Source of the DNA: CAZNPH01 sp964574985 | GTDB taxonomy: Bacteria > Bacteroidota > Bacteroidia > Bacteroidales > SM23-62 | Length of the DNA stretch: 64,000 bases | Direction of reading: 5' to 3' | NCBI GenBank assembly: GCA_964574985.1 | Contig: CAZNPH010000006.1 | Location: 1 to 64,000, forward strand | Shown here: positions 17,827 through 27,717 of the stretch, piece after piece | How the letters are laid out: every line of letters starts with the position of its first letter | Position numbering within the stretch: position 1 is the first letter of the stretch | Notes under the pieces: model-generated | What the model saw: only the letters and a program-made list of their open reading frames with translations | Told to the model about the DNA's origin: nothing | Database searches by the model: none | Translations under genes and position numbers: made by a program

Positions 17827-19311
17827 ATGATCAAGTATCCCGTTACATATCTGGTTTTTGTCTTTTGGATGGCCGGGGCCATGGCCTTCTCCCAGGGATA
17901 TAATATTCAGGTGGAATTGAAAGACTTCCCCGGAGATCAGGTCATCCTGGGCCATCACTTCAATACTTCCATGATCCCAAAAGATACAGCCAGGCTGGAT
18001 CAAAAAGGAAGAGGGCAATTTACGGGAAAAGACCCTCTGCCTCAGGGTCTTTATATTGTTTACTTGCCCAACCGCAAATATTTTGACCTGATCGTGGGAG
18101 ATGACCAGTTTTTCAGCCTGAAAAATGATACCGTCGATATGATCCGGAATTTTGTCGTTTCGGGATCAGATGAAAACCGGGGTTTTTATGATTACCAATC
18201 ATTTATCCAGGAGAATAAGGCCCGGGCCGGGGAACTTCATAACTCATCGCGTGATGCTTCCGGCAAAAAGGATTCGGCAGCAATAAAAAAGCAGATCGCC
18301 AGGATCAATGACGACGTAAAAGAAAAAACCAAACAGATCATTCATGAATACAAGGGAACATTTTTGAGCACTTTCCTTTCGGCTCTCCGGGAAATTGAAG
18401 TTCCCGAACCACCCGGGGACGAGAACGGGAACATCACAGATTCACTATTCCAGTATAAATATTATAAAAAGCATTATTTCGATCATTTTGATATTTCCGA
18501 TCCCCGACTGCTCAGAACCCCCGTCTACGGGAATAAGATCACGCGGTATATCGGAAAAGTGGTCCCCCAGATACCGGATTCATTGATATCTGCTGCGGAT
18601 ATGTTGATTGAAAGATCCAGAAGTGATCCCCGGTTATTCCGTTTTATGCTGGTTACCTTGTTCAATCATTTTGCGAAAAGCAAGATCATGGGCATGGATG
18701 CGGTATATGTACATCTTGCCGAGAAGTATTACATCCCTGAAGCCGACTGGAGCAACCAGGAATTCATTGAAAAACTGAAAGAAAGGGTGAAAAAACTGAA
18801 GCCCACCCTGATCGGGCAAACTGCACCGGATATCCGGCTGGTCGAAATCCCGGATGAGCATTTCATCAATGCCCGGGAAAACGGTGAAATCAAAAAAGAC
18901 GTTTATGCCGGAAATTTTTTTAATCTGCATGACGTGCAGGCAAATTATCTCATCCTTTATTTCTGGGAATACGATTGCGGACACTGTAAAAAATCCACTC
19001 CCAAACTGATGGACATCTACCAGGAGATGAAAGTAAATGGATTGGAAGTAGTGGCTGTTCATATGCTTGGCGGAGAAGAAGGGAAGGAAAAATGGGTTGA
19101 TTTCGTAAACAAACATGAACTGTACGGATGGATCAATTGCTGGAACCCTTATGATTATTCATACAAAATAAAGTACGATATCAATTCGACACCTGTCCTT
19201 TTTTTGCTTGACAAGGATAAAAGGATCATTGCAAAAAAGGTGGACCCCGAACAGGCCAAAAAGATCATCGAAGATCATACGCGCAGGGAAAAACTTGCCT
19301 CAAAACCATGA
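17827..19311 (+). CDS. Periplasmic thioredoxin-fold protein (TlpA/DsbE-like) with N-terminal DUF4369/DUF5106-like region
   Basis: A 494-residue exported protein: signal peptide (YLVFVFWMAGAMAFSQG), an N-terminal beta-rich domain (NIQVELKDFPGDQVILGHHF) like DUF4369, a helical middle domain resembling DUF5106, and a C-terminal thioredoxin fold with CGHC at about residues 384-387 (YDCGHCKKS) and a cis-Pro in INSTPVLFL. CGHC points to thiol-disulfide exchange in the periplasm, probably reductive, as in TlpA/ResA relatives. Its stop codon overlaps the start of carA (ATGA), so the two are translationally coupled despite having no obvious functional link. Confidence 0.82.
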   Translation: MIKYPVTYLVFVFWMAGAMAFSQGYNIQVELKDFPGDQVILGHHFNTSMIPKDTARLDQKGRGQFTGKDPLPQGLYIVYLPNRKYFDLIVGDDQFFSLKNDTVDMIRNFVVSGSDENRGFYDYQSFIQENKARAGELHNSSRDASGKKDSAAIKKQIARINDDVKEKTKQIIHEYKGTFLSTFLSALREIEVPEPPGDENGNITDSLFQYKYYKKHYFDHFDISDPRLLRTPVYGNKITRYIGKVVPQIPDSLISAADMLIERSRSDPRLFRFMLVTLFNHFAKSKIMGMDAVYVHLAEKYYIPEADWSNQEFIEKLKERVKKLKPTLIGQTAPDIRLVEIPDEHFINARENGEIKKDVYAGNFFNLHDVQANYLILYFWEYDCGHCKKSTPKLMDIYQEMKVNGLEVVAVHMLGGEEGKEKWVDFVNKHELYGWINCWNPYDYSYKIKYDINSTPVLFLLDKDKRIIAKKVDPEQAKKIIEDHTRREKLASKP

Positions 19312-20396
19312 ATAAAGAAAAAACCATGCGTTTGATCCTTGAGGACGGAACAGAATTTTCAGGCCGTTCATTCGGTTCGGAACACTCCGTATCCGGCGAA
19401 GTGGTATTCAATACCGCCATGACAGGATACCCGGAAAGTTTGACCGATCCCTCGTATAAAGGCCAGATACTGGTTCTTACTTATCCCCTGATCGGCAACT
19501 ACGGAGTACCCAGGGATGATATTGAAGACAAGCTGTTCAGGTATTTCGAATCGGATAAACAGCACATAAGCGGATTGATCGTTTCTGATTATTCCAACGA
19601 ATACAGTCACTGGAATGCAGAAAGAAGTCTTGGAGACTGGCTGAAAGATCAGAATGTCCCCGGGATATATAATATCGATACACGGAAGCTGACCAAAATA
19701 TTACGGGAAAAAGGGACCATGCTGGGCAAGATCATTTATGACCATCAGGATGTTGAACTCTACGACCCGAACCAGGATAACCTGGTCGAACAGGTCAGCA
19801 CAAAAAAAACAGAGACTTATGGCAACGGGAGGCACAGAATATTACTGATCGATTGTGGGGTAAAATACAACATCATCCGTTCATTGCTCAAGCGGGACAC
19901 AACCGTGGTGCGTGTTCCCTGGGATCATGACATCAGCAGGGAAAGTTACGACGGCCTGTTCATTACCAACGGACCGGGGGATCCCAAGAAATGCATCAAA
20001 ACGGTTGATCAGCTTCGGGAAGCCTTCAAAAAAGATATACCCATCATGGGTATATGCCTGGGGAACCAATTGATGGCACTTGCTTCCGGGGCCGATACCT
20101 ACAAGCTCAAATACGGACACCGAAGCCACAATCAGCCGGTGCTGCGTGTGGGTTCCCGGCAATCTTACATCACGTCACAGAATCACGGATTTGCCATTGA
20201 TAATGAGACACTGGGAGCTGACTGGAAACCTTATTTCATTAACCTGAATGATCAAACCAACGAAGGGATGATCCACACAAGCAAACCCTTCTTTTCCATA
20301 CAATTTCATCCTGAAGCTTCGGGAGGACCCGTGGATACCGAATTTCTGTTTGATGATTTCATTGAACGGATCCGCGAGCCTGCACTCAGGTCCTGA
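19308..20396 (+). CDS. carA: Carbamoyl-phosphate synthase small subunit
   Basis: A 362-residue glutaminase subunit that hydrolyses glutamine to supply ammonia to CarB for carbamoyl phosphate, the precursor of arginine and pyrimidines. The N-terminal domain (LEDGTEFSGRSFG, FNTAMTGYPESLTDPSY) and the class I amidotransferase domain (MGICLGNQLMALA with the nucleophile Cys, FHPEASGGP with His and Glu) are intact. The start overlaps the preceding gene by 4 bases. Its 3' end overlaps the end of the convergent proA by 11 bases. carB lies 8.5 kb away on the same strand, on the other side of the arginine/proline cluster. Confidence 0.97.
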   Translation: MNKEKTMRLILEDGTEFSGRSFGSEHSVSGEVVFNTAMTGYPESLTDPSYKGQILVLTYPLIGNYGVPRDDIEDKLFRYFESDKQHISGLIVSDYSNEYSHWNAERSLGDWLKDQNVPGIYNIDTRKLTKILREKGTMLGKIIYDHQDVELYDPNQDNLVEQVSTKKTETYGNGRHRILLIDCGVKYNIIRSLLKRDTTVVRVPWDHDISRESYDGLFITNGPGDPKKCIKTVDQLREAFKKDIPIMGICLGNQLMALASGADTYKLKYGHRSHNQPVLRVGSRQSYITSQNHGFAIDNETLGADWKPYFINLNDQTNEGMIHTSKPFFSIQFHPEASGGPVDTEFLFDDFIERIREPALRS

Positions 20397-21633
20397 TCTG
20401 TCCGTTACCGTAAATGATGTATTTTGTTGTAGTCAATTCCCTGAGGCCCATCGGACCCCTGGCATGCAGTTTTTGAGTGCTGATCCCGATCTCTGCCCCG
20501 AAACCGAATTCGAATCCGTCCGTGAACCTTGTGGAGGCATTGACAAAAACAGCCGCTGCATCTACTTCTTCGAGAAAACGCTGTGCATGGGTATAATTCT
20601 CAGTCACAATGGCTTCCGTATGCCCGGTTCCGTACTTGTGAATATGATCTATGGCATCGTCCATGGTTTTTACGATCCCGACCGATATGATCAGATCAAG
20701 ATATTCGGTTCCCCAATCTTCTTCACGGGCAGGTTTCGCTTCCGGCACCAGTTTGCATACTTCCGGGTCACCTCTCAGTTCCACCCGGTGTTCAAGCAGG
20801 CTTTTTGCAACAGCCGGCACAATGGCAGCAGCCACGTTCCTGTGAATCAAAAGACTTTCCGCCGCATTGCATACGCCCGGTCTCTGAACTTTCGAATTGA
20901 CCGCTATGCTCACGGCTTTTTGATGATCGGCAAATTCATCGATGTATACATGACAGTTTCCCACACCGGTCTCGATCACCGGAACACTGCTGTTCTCAAC
21001 CACCGTCCGGATCAATCCTGCCCCGCCTCTGGGAATGAGCACATCCAGATATTGATTCATTTTCATCAGATAACGGGCTGATTCCCTGCTGGTATCCTGA
21101 ACAAGCTGAAGTGTTCCTTCCGGAAAACCATTGTTATTCACGGCTTCCCTGATCACACCGACAATGGACTGATTGGAATGAAAGGCCTCTTTTCCTCCTC
21201 TTAGAATGGCAGCATTCCCCGTTTTCAGGCACAATCCGAAAACATCGGCGGTAACGTTCGGTCTGGCTTCGTATATGATCCCCACCACTCCTATGGGAAC
21301 TCTCTTTTGACCCACATACAGTCCGTTCGGACGCCTTCTCAGTCCGTTTACCTCCCCCACCGGATCATCCAGGGCGGCAATTTCTTCCAGCCCCACGGCC
21401 ATGGAATGGATTCTCTTCTCATCCAGTTTGAGCCGGTCGAGAATGGCTCCTTTCAGGCCCGACTCCCTGGCCTGAACCATATCCCTGTCATTTGCCTTCA
21501 GTATTTCCTTTTGTTTTGTTTTCAGGAGTTCAGCTACGTCCATCAGCAATGCATTCTTCTTGTCTGTTGATACATTCATCAGAAAAAAGGAAGCTTGTTT
21601 TGCGTTCTTCCCCAAAATGTCCATTGAATTCAT
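20386..21633 (-). CDS. proA: Gamma-glutamyl phosphate reductase
   Basis: A 415-residue NADPH-dependent enzyme that reduces gamma-glutamyl phosphate to glutamate semialdehyde, the second step of proline synthesis. The aldehyde-dehydrogenase-like fold and the catalytic Cys in QRPGVCNAAE are intact, as are the conserved IYEARPNVT and GFGAEIGIST segments. It is the last gene of the minus-strand arginine/proline cluster and is separated from proB by a broken DUF1080 gene. A second in-frame ATG is 9 bases downstream of the start chosen. Confidence 0.97.
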   Translation of the reverse strand: MNSMDILGKNAKQASFFLMNVSTDKKNALLMDVAELLKTKQKEILKANDRDMVQARESGLKGAILDRLKLDEKRIHSMAVGLEEIAALDDPVGEVNGLRRRPNGLYVGQKRVPIGVVGIIYEARPNVTADVFGLCLKTGNAAILRGGKEAFHSNQSIVGVIREAVNNNGFPEGTLQLVQDTSRESARYLMKMNQYLDVLIPRGGAGLIRTVVENSSVPVIETGVGNCHVYIDEFADHQKAVSIAVNSKVQRPGVCNAAESLLIHRNVAAAIVPAVAKSLLEHRVELRGDPEVCKLVPEAKPAREEDWGTEYLDLIISVGIVKTMDDAIDHIHKYGTGHTEAIVTENYTHAQRFLEEVDAAAVFVNASTRFTDGFEFGFGAEIGISTQKLHARGPMGLRELTTTKYIIYGNGQIRT

Positions 21634-21682
21634 AGGAAAAAATTTAAGTTAATAATAAGTTCGTCCGGTATGATGGCAAAAA

Positions 21683-22457
21683 TTATCTTCGAAATTGTTT
21701 TGATTTGACTTCACGCAGAATAATATTTCTGTATTTTACTTAAGTGTGGCCTCCCTGTAAAAATACGGGGCCCGGGTTGGTGTCATCTGCATTTATCCCG
21801 CCTCCAGTACATCCTTTCAGTGGTTGATTGTCAATTACTGTTTCGCCATTGAGTTCAACTGTAACATGCCGGTCAACCAAAACAATCCTGTAATGGTTCC
21901 ATTCCCCTCCCGGATTTGCATTATTATGTGTCGGTTCAATACATCCAAAAATGGCTCCGGGGCCTTGTATACCCTGCATCGGACTGTCCCTGTCCAACTA
22001 CCTGCACTTCATAGGTACCCCGCAGGTATATCCCGCTGTTTCCTCCTTCCGGAACATTATAGTCAACAGACAGTTCAAAATCAGTATAATCCGCATTGGT
22101 ACGCAGGTTTCCGTATGATCCATACGCTCCGAAATCCTTTTTGGGTGTTTCATTGATCAATACACCATTTTCAAAACGCCAGTCATTGATTTTTTTGGGA
22201 TTTGTGAGTTGCCAGTCTTCCAGACCATTGGCCAATAAATTAACCGGTTCACCAAATGTGACTTTGGATAAATCAGGCTTCGGAGGCAATGGAGCCATCC
22301 GTTTACCGGCACGCATCAATGTATCTTCTTTTTCACTATATTCATATACAACGGTCAATACCAGATTGCCCTTATGATTCATTTCAGCAACAATGAATAC
22401 AACGACAGCAATTAAAATGGTATTTTTGCTCATTTCCTTTTGATGTAAGTCAGACAT
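21683..22457 (-). pseudogene. Broken DUF1080 (3-keto-disaccharide hydrolase-like) gene
   Basis: Two minus-strand frames together encode a DUF1080 protein. The first (from 22457) runs through FGAYGSYGNLRTN and NSGIYLRGTYEVQVVG, after which the correct continuation is one frame over (LDRDSPMQGIQGPGAIFG), so there is an indel near 21985-22000. The second frame ends at a TAA (21740-21742) after FLQGGHT, yet the family sequence clearly continues past the stop as VKYRNIILREVK to a TAA at 21683. The N-terminus also looks truncated, with signal-like residues joined directly to a mid-domain VYEYSEKEDTL. A frameshift plus a nonsense codon plus a truncation argue for a dead gene rather than a sequencing error. 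Confidence 0.8.
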
Positions 22458-22474
22458 GAATTCAGTCAGCAGAT

Positions 22475-23281
22475 TCAGGTCAATATTTTTGTGCCGGCCA
22501 CGAACAGGGTTCCCAGATCATTTCCTTTCAATACACGTATGATGTTCTCGGGATCTTTGCCATTGATGATCACGGCATCGATATTGTGTTCATGGCACTG
22601 CTTCACCGCGGAAAGTTTGGTGACCATCCCGCCCCTGGCAAATGATGAATTGGGTCCGCGCGCGCAATCCTCGATTTCCCTGGAAACACCGTTCACCTGG
22701 GAGATGATTTTGGCATTTTGTTTCTTCTTCGGGTCAACCGAATACAGACCGTCTATATCGGACAGGATGATCAGCAGATCAGCTTCCACCAGGACCGATA
22801 CCTTGGCAGACAAAGAATCATTGTCTCCAAATTGAATCTCTGCCGTAGACACCGTATCGTTTTCATTGATTATGGGAATGATCTTCATTCGCAGAAGTTC
22901 ATTCAATGTATTTTTGGCATTGTTCCTGCGATCCTCATCATCCAGTCCGTCCCAGGTAAGAAGTACCTGAGAGACGACCTGGTCATATCCATCAAAGAAT
23001 TTCTGGTAGATCCTTATCAGTTCGGCTTGTCCTATGGAGGCCAGGGCCTGCCTCTGTATCAGTCCTTCCGGAGGACTGTTCAGTCCCATTCTTCTGGATC
23101 CGACCGCGATGGCCCCTGAAGAAACAAGCAAAACATCCCTGCCGCTGCTCTGCAGGTCAGACAAGACCCTGGTCAGCTTTTCAATTCTGGTATAGTTCAG
23201 CTTACCGTTGGGATGTGTCAAAGAGGATGTGCCCACCTTGATCACAATCCTCTTTTTTTCTTTCAGCTTTTTTCTTGGCAT
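22475..23281 (-). CDS. proB: Glutamate 5-kinase (without PUA domain)
   Basis: A 268-residue amino-acid kinase-fold enzyme that phosphorylates glutamate in the first step of proline synthesis. KRIVIKVGTSSLTHPNGKLN at the N-terminus, SSGAIAVG, NENDTVSTAEIQFGDNDSLS and the later RGGMVTKLSAV segment are all present. The C-terminal PUA domain found in E. coli ProB (367 residues) is absent, as in many shorter bacterial homologues. It lies 26 bases downstream of argH and upstream of the dead DUF1080 gene and proA. Confidence 0.95.
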   Translation of the reverse strand: MPRKKLKEKKRIVIKVGTSSLTHPNGKLNYTRIEKLTRVLSDLQSSGRDVLLVSSGAIAVGSRRMGLNSPPEGLIQRQALASIGQAELIRIYQKFFDGYDQVVSQVLLTWDGLDDEDRRNNAKNTLNELLRMKIIPIINENDTVSTAEIQFGDNDSLSAKVSVLVEADLLIILSDIDGLYSVDPKKKQNAKIISQVNGVSREIEDCARGPNSSFARGGMVTKLSAVKQCHEHNIDAVIINGKDPENIIRVLKGNDLGTLFVAGTKILT

Positions 23282-23306
23282 CTTTACATACGGTATTTGG
23301 TGAAAA

Positions 23307-24638
23307 TTATTTTAGCAACCGGGATATGGCCCGGTCATTTTCCTTGTATTTGAATTGTTTAAGCAAAACATCCATTTTTCCACGTATTATGTCGTTCCCG
23401 GGATTGCCTATACTCCCCGGGTGGGTGTATTCCGGATGATTGTCGGCATCAAAACCGGGTTCCCCTTGATTCAGGGCAACCTGCCTGTATGCCTCCCTGA
23501 AGGGCAATCCTTTGATAACCAGTTTGTGTACCTCCTCCACACTGAACAGGGAACGGTACATTTCCGCCTCCAGAATATGCTGGTTCACCTGTATTTCAGC
23601 CGTCACCGGGATGATCATATCCAGGCAATCCCTGAGGGATTCAATGGCAGGGAAAATGATCTCCTTGACCAGTTGCAGGTCACGGTGATATCCGGTTTCC
23701 AGATTACCGGTGATCATACGTATTTCCCCGGGTATGCTACGGATCCTGTTGCAGTTTGCCCGTATCAGTTCAAAAACGTCTGGATTTTTTTTGTGGGGCA
23801 TGATGCTGGACCCCGTGGTCCATTTGTCCGGCAAGGATACAAATCCGAAGTTTTGACTCATGTACAGGCAGATATCTCCCGACAGCCTGGCAAGTGTGCC
23901 TCCCACTTCCGCCATGGCCATGGCCATCCAAAGTTCCGTTTTTCCACGGGTCATTTGTGCATAAACGGAATTGACGTGCATATTATCAAAACCCAGAAGT
24001 CCGGTGGTCAATTCCCGGTCAATGGGAAAAGACGAACCATAACCCGCTGCTGAACCCAGTGGATTTTGATTGCATATGTTGTAAGCAGTCAACATCATTA
24101 GCATATCGTCCGCAAGGCTTTCCGCAAAAGCGCCAAACCACAATCCGAAGGAAGAAGGCATGGCGATCTGCATATGTGTATATCCCGGCATGAGTACTTC
24201 CTTATGTCTTTCGCTGAGATCCAGTAACAGGCCGAACAATTTCTCCACACGGCCGGTAATCTGCTTGAGCGATTCACGAAAATACAATTTCATGGCCACC
24301 AGAACCTGGTCGTTCCTTGACCGGCCCATATGGATCTTTTTCCCCAGGTCGCCCAGATCTTCAGTCAGTTTATGTTCCAGCCAGGAATGGATATCTTCGT
24401 ATTCATCCGGGATGGAAACCGGGCTTTCAACAAAATTCCAATGGATTTTCTTCAATGCATTGCAAATTGTTTTTCCTTCTTCCGCGTCCAGCAAGTTCAC
24501 AGAAACAAGCATTTTAACATGTGCCAGGGTACCCAATACATCATAAGGGGCCAACAACAGATCCAACTCCCGGTCCCGGCCGCTTGTGAACCTGATCAGA
24601 TTTTCATCGGTATGTTTTCCTTTATCCCAGATCTTCAT
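23307..24638 (-). CDS. argH: Argininosuccinate lyase
   Basis: A 443-residue cytoplasmic enzyme that splits argininosuccinate to arginine and fumarate, the last step of arginine synthesis. The fumarase/aspartase superfamily signature GSSIMPHKKNPD is intact, and other family segments (HMGRSRNDQVL, YTHMQIAMPSS) are present. The gene lies 28 bases downstream of the argE-like gene and 25 bases upstream of proB, in the same transcription unit. Confidence 0.97.
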   Translation of the reverse strand: MKIWDKGKHTDENLIRFTSGRDRELDLLLAPYDVLGTLAHVKMLVSVNLLDAEEGKTICNALKKIHWNFVESPVSIPDEYEDIHSWLEHKLTEDLGDLGKKIHMGRSRNDQVLVAMKLYFRESLKQITGRVEKLFGLLLDLSERHKEVLMPGYTHMQIAMPSSFGLWFGAFAESLADDMLMMLTAYNICNQNPLGSAAGYGSSFPIDRELTTGLLGFDNMHVNSVYAQMTRGKTELWMAMAMAEVGGTLARLSGDICLYMSQNFGFVSLPDKWTTGSSIMPHKKNPDVFELIRANCNRIRSIPGEIRMITGNLETGYHRDLQLVKEIIFPAIESLRDCLDMIIPVTAEIQVNQHILEAEMYRSLFSVEEVHKLVIKGLPFREAYRQVALNQGEPGFDADNHPEYTHPGSIGNPGNDIIRGKMDVLLKQFKYKENDRAISRLLK

Positions 24639-24666
24639 ATGTACCGTTTTATTTGTCCTGCCCGAT

Positions 24667-25749
24667 TCATATCAGTGTTTTCAATGTTTCCAGCAATTTA
24701 ATATACCCCTCAATGCCTTCCCTGATCTCTGCGGTATTTATATATTCATCGGCTGTATGTGAGCGTGCCTGATCACCCGGCCCGATCTTTCCGGTTGGAA
24801 AATCCATCAATGCCTGATCTGAAAGGGTATCCGATGCACACAGTTCAAATCCGTTCATTTCTGCTGCTCTTCTCAATGGATGCCCCTCTTCCAGGAATGA
24901 AGCTTTTAACCGGGTTGACCGGGGATTGATCTGACTTTCCAGTTTTCCGGATATTTCCTGCAAAATTTCCCCGTGGGTATATTTCTCATTGATCCGCACA
25001 TCCACCACATAAGAACAACGGTCAGGCACCACATTGTGCTGGTACCCGGCCTCTATCTGGGTTACGTTCATCTTTACATCACCCAGGAATTCCGATTTTC
25101 CCGGAAATTTCATTTCGCGGATCCTGCCAATATCCCGCATGGCCTTGTAAATCGCATTTTCATGATCATTCCCTGCTGCATGCCCGCTCCGGCCCAGGGC
25201 CTGGCAATCCAGGACCATCAAACCCTTTTCAGCTACACACATTTTCATTCCTGTAGGCTCTCCGACAATGCCGAATCGGATTCCCCGGATACGGGGCAAT
25301 ACTGATTCAATGCCGTTTTTCCCCGAAATCTCTTCTTCGGCAGAAGCCACGAAGACCAGGTTAAAAACCCGTTCAGGTTTCCGGGAAAAATACAAATAGG
25401 CAGCCAGCATGGCTACCAGGGAAGCCCCTGCATCATTGCTGCCCAATCCCCGGATTCTCCGATTATCTTTCCCCGGATCAAAGGGATCCCTTGACCATCC
25501 TTCCACCGGTTGTACCGTATCCATATGTGAATTCAGCAATATCAGGGGAAGATTCTTTTTCCCTGACTGTGAAGACCAGACATTGTTGCCATGCCGGAAA
25601 ACTTGATGGCCATGTTTTTCAAGCACCGACCGGATGATTTCCGCCACTTTGCCTTCTTCACCACTGAACGATTTTTCCCTTACCATGGAAATCAGGGTTT
25701 CTTCCGCCAGGTCTTCAAGCATTGATTTATTTAAGTTTGGATAGCTCAT
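24667..25749 (-). CDS. argE: M20-family N-acyl-amino-acid deacylase (ArgE-like)
   Basis: A 360-residue M20 metallopeptidase-family amidohydrolase with the metal and catalytic motifs intact: NSHMDTVQP (His and Asp), GSNDAGASL (bridging Asp) and SAEEEISG (catalytic Glu pair). In the arginine pathway this enzyme removes the acyl group from N-acetylornithine or, in Bacteroidota, from an N-acylcitrulline. The position between proC and argH supports that role. Which acyl group and which amino acid cannot be told from sequence. Its first 23 bases overlap the end of proC. Confidence 0.85.
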   Translation of the reverse strand: MSYPNLNKSMLEDLAEETLISMVREKSFSGEEGKVAEIIRSVLEKHGHQVFRHGNNVWSSQSGKKNLPLILLNSHMDTVQPVEGWSRDPFDPGKDNRRIRGLGSNDAGASLVAMLAAYLYFSRKPERVFNLVFVASAEEEISGKNGIESVLPRIRGIRFGIVGEPTGMKMCVAEKGLMVLDCQALGRSGHAAGNDHENAIYKAMRDIGRIREMKFPGKSEFLGDVKMNVTQIEAGYQHNVVPDRCSYVVDVRINEKYTHGEILQEISGKLESQINPRSTRLKASFLEEGHPLRRAAEMNGFELCASDTLSDQALMDFPTGKIGPGDQARSHTADEYINTAEIREGIEGYIKLLETLKTLI

Positions 25750-26524
25750 TGAATGAAGTGATAATGCCTTTAATCAAGGCTGAACTCAAACCATTGTGTT
25801 CCATTTCATTCAGACCGGCAATGGTACAACCTCTCGGGGTGGTTACCTTATCGATTTCCCTTTCCGGATGATTTCCCGACCGGGTCAGCAATGCAGCTGC
25901 ACCTTTGGCTGTCTGCGAGGCGATCAGCTGGGCTTCCGAGGCATGGAACCCCACTTGTATTCCTCCCTGGGAAGCCGCCCGGATACACCTCAGAAAATAG
26001 GCGATACCGCATGCACCCAGAATGGTGGCTGCGGACATCAGCGGTTCACTGATCACCAATATGGCCCCGAGGGCCTTGAAAAAATCCTCAGCGGTTCTCA
26101 TTTCATCAGTATCCTCAGTCATCCCTGCCAGGCAAGTCATGGACTCGCACAGCGCGATGGCCGTATTTGGCATGGCCCGGATTATCTGTATACCCACCGG
26201 CAAAAACGAAGCGATCTCCTCAATGGTAACAGCCGAAATCACCGAAATAACCAAATGTTTACCCGGTTTAATCATTTCTCTGATATCATTCATCAACATA
26301 TTCATTTGCCGGGGCTGCACGGCAAGAATGATGATTTCCGACTGCCTGACAGCCTCCCTGTTGTCTGATCCCGTTCGCACCCCTTCTCTGCGGAGGTCTT
26401 CCAATAATCCGTCATTTCTTCGGGTCAGGAATATTTGTCCGGGTTCCCACCTGCCTGATTTAAGCATTCCGTTGGTTATGGCCCTTCCGATATTGCCTCC
26501 ACCCAAAATCGCAGTTTTTTTCAT
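25727..26524 (-). CDS. proC: Pyrroline-5-carboxylate reductase
   Basis: A 265-residue NAD(P)H-dependent reductase making proline from pyrroline-5-carboxylate. The Rossmann motif (AILGGGNIGRAITNGML), AVQPRQM and the C-terminal signature (IDKVTTPRGCTIAGL) are intact, as is the RAMPNTAI segment. It is embedded in the arginine cluster, which is typical of Bacteroidota, and overlaps the argE-like gene by 23 bases, implying translational coupling. Confidence 0.96.
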   Translation of the reverse strand: MKKTAILGGGNIGRAITNGMLKSGRWEPGQIFLTRRNDGLLEDLRREGVRTGSDNREAVRQSEIIILAVQPRQMNMLMNDIREMIKPGKHLVISVISAVTIEEIASFLPVGIQIIRAMPNTAIALCESMTCLAGMTEDTDEMRTAEDFFKALGAILVISEPLMSAATILGACGIAYFLRCIRAASQGGIQVGFHASEAQLIASQTAKGAAALLTRSGNHPEREIDKVTTPRGCTIAGLNEMEHNGLSSALIKGIITSFNELSKLK

Positions 26525-26532
26525 TGTTTCTA

Positions 26533-27717
26533 TTAATTTATTATATCATCTGCCAGATCCGGATTGACCTGATAGAAAATTCGTGTCTGTGTTCCCCTGA
26601 TCCTGGTGAAACCTTCCACATCCCTGGCAGACCACTGGGGATTCATTTCACCGTATTGTGCAAAGGAACTGCTCATCAGGTCGTGTTCCGATTTGATGCC
26701 CTCTACGGAGAAAGAACGGGGCCGCAATTTCAGTGTGACTTTTCCGCTGACCGTTTTTTGGGTATCTTCCAGAAACTTTTCGATATTCCTCATGACCGGA
26801 TCCATATATTCACCTTCATGCAAAAGCATACCATACCATTCTGCCAGTTGATTTTTCCAATACATCTGCCACCGGGTCAATACATGTTTCTCCAGTGCAT
26901 GGTGAGCCTGAATAATCATCAATGCCGCAGGCGCCTCAAAACCAACCCGCCCCTTGATGCCCAGGATGGTATCCCCGGTGTGTATATCCCTTCCGACCCC
27001 ATAGGACAATCCCGTTTTCTGCAAATCACGGATGGTTTCCAAACCTCCCTCCAGGGTCCCTTCACGGAAGCCGATCTCAACGGTTATGGGTTCTTTTCTT
27101 TCCGGTTTCCCGGGAAAGGCCCCGTCAGGCAAACCCTGATGTGAAGTCAGGGTTTCCCGGCCACCCACGGAAGTTCCCCACAATCCCTGGTTGATCGAAT
27201 AGGAATGCGTCTTCCAGTCCTCATGAACCCCTTGTGACTGAAGATATTCGATTTCTTTTTCCCTGGAGATCTTGAGTTGACGCACAGGTGCGTGCACAAC
27301 AATGTTTTCACCCAGCACATCAAAGATCAGCTCAAACCGTACCTGGTCATTTCCGGCTCCTGTGCTTCCGTGGGCAATGTGACTGATGCCCATTTCCCCG
27401 GCCAGTTTCAGCACGGCCAGGGCCTGGAAAATCCGTTCCGAACTGACTGACAAAGGATAATTCCGGTTTCTCAAGACATTGCCAAAGATCAGGTAACGAA
27501 TGCATTTGTCATAATATTCTCCGGTAACATCCAGGTTTCTGTGGCTGGCCGCACCCAGCTTTAACGCTTTGCTCCCGATGTTTTTCAATTCCCGGTCTGT
27601 AAATCCCCCCGTGTTGACAGTCACCGTATGCACCTCAAAACCTTCTTCCTTTTCCAGGTACTTAACACAAAAAGAAGTGTCCAGTCCGCCACTGAATGCA
27701 AGTAAGACTTTTTTCAT
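26533..27717 (-). CDS. argG: Argininosuccinate synthase
   Basis: A 394-residue enzyme that joins citrulline and aspartate using ATP. The N-terminal PP-loop KKVLLAFSGGLDTSFCVKYL is intact, with later family segments (HGSTGAGNDQVRFE, YSINQGLWG). The start at 27717 is chosen because it begins directly at the PP-loop and overlaps the stop of the upstream GNAT gene (ATGA); an upstream in-frame start at 27792 would add 25 unrelated residues. Usually argC and argD follow argG in this phylum; here proC follows directly after 8 bases. Confidence 0.96.
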   Translation of the reverse strand: MKKVLLAFSGGLDTSFCVKYLEKEEGFEVHTVTVNTGGFTDRELKNIGSKALKLGAASHRNLDVTGEYYDKCIRYLIFGNVLRNRNYPLSVSSERIFQALAVLKLAGEMGISHIAHGSTGAGNDQVRFELIFDVLGENIVVHAPVRQLKISREKEIEYLQSQGVHEDWKTHSYSINQGLWGTSVGGRETLTSHQGLPDGAFPGKPERKEPITVEIGFREGTLEGGLETIRDLQKTGLSYGVGRDIHTGDTILGIKGRVGFEAPAALMIIQAHHALEKHVLTRWQMYWKNQLAEWYGMLLHEGEYMDPVMRNIEKFLEDTQKTVSGKVTLKLRPRSFSVEGIKSEHDLMSSSFAQYGEMNPQWSARDVEGFTRIRGTQTRIFYQVNPDLADDIIN

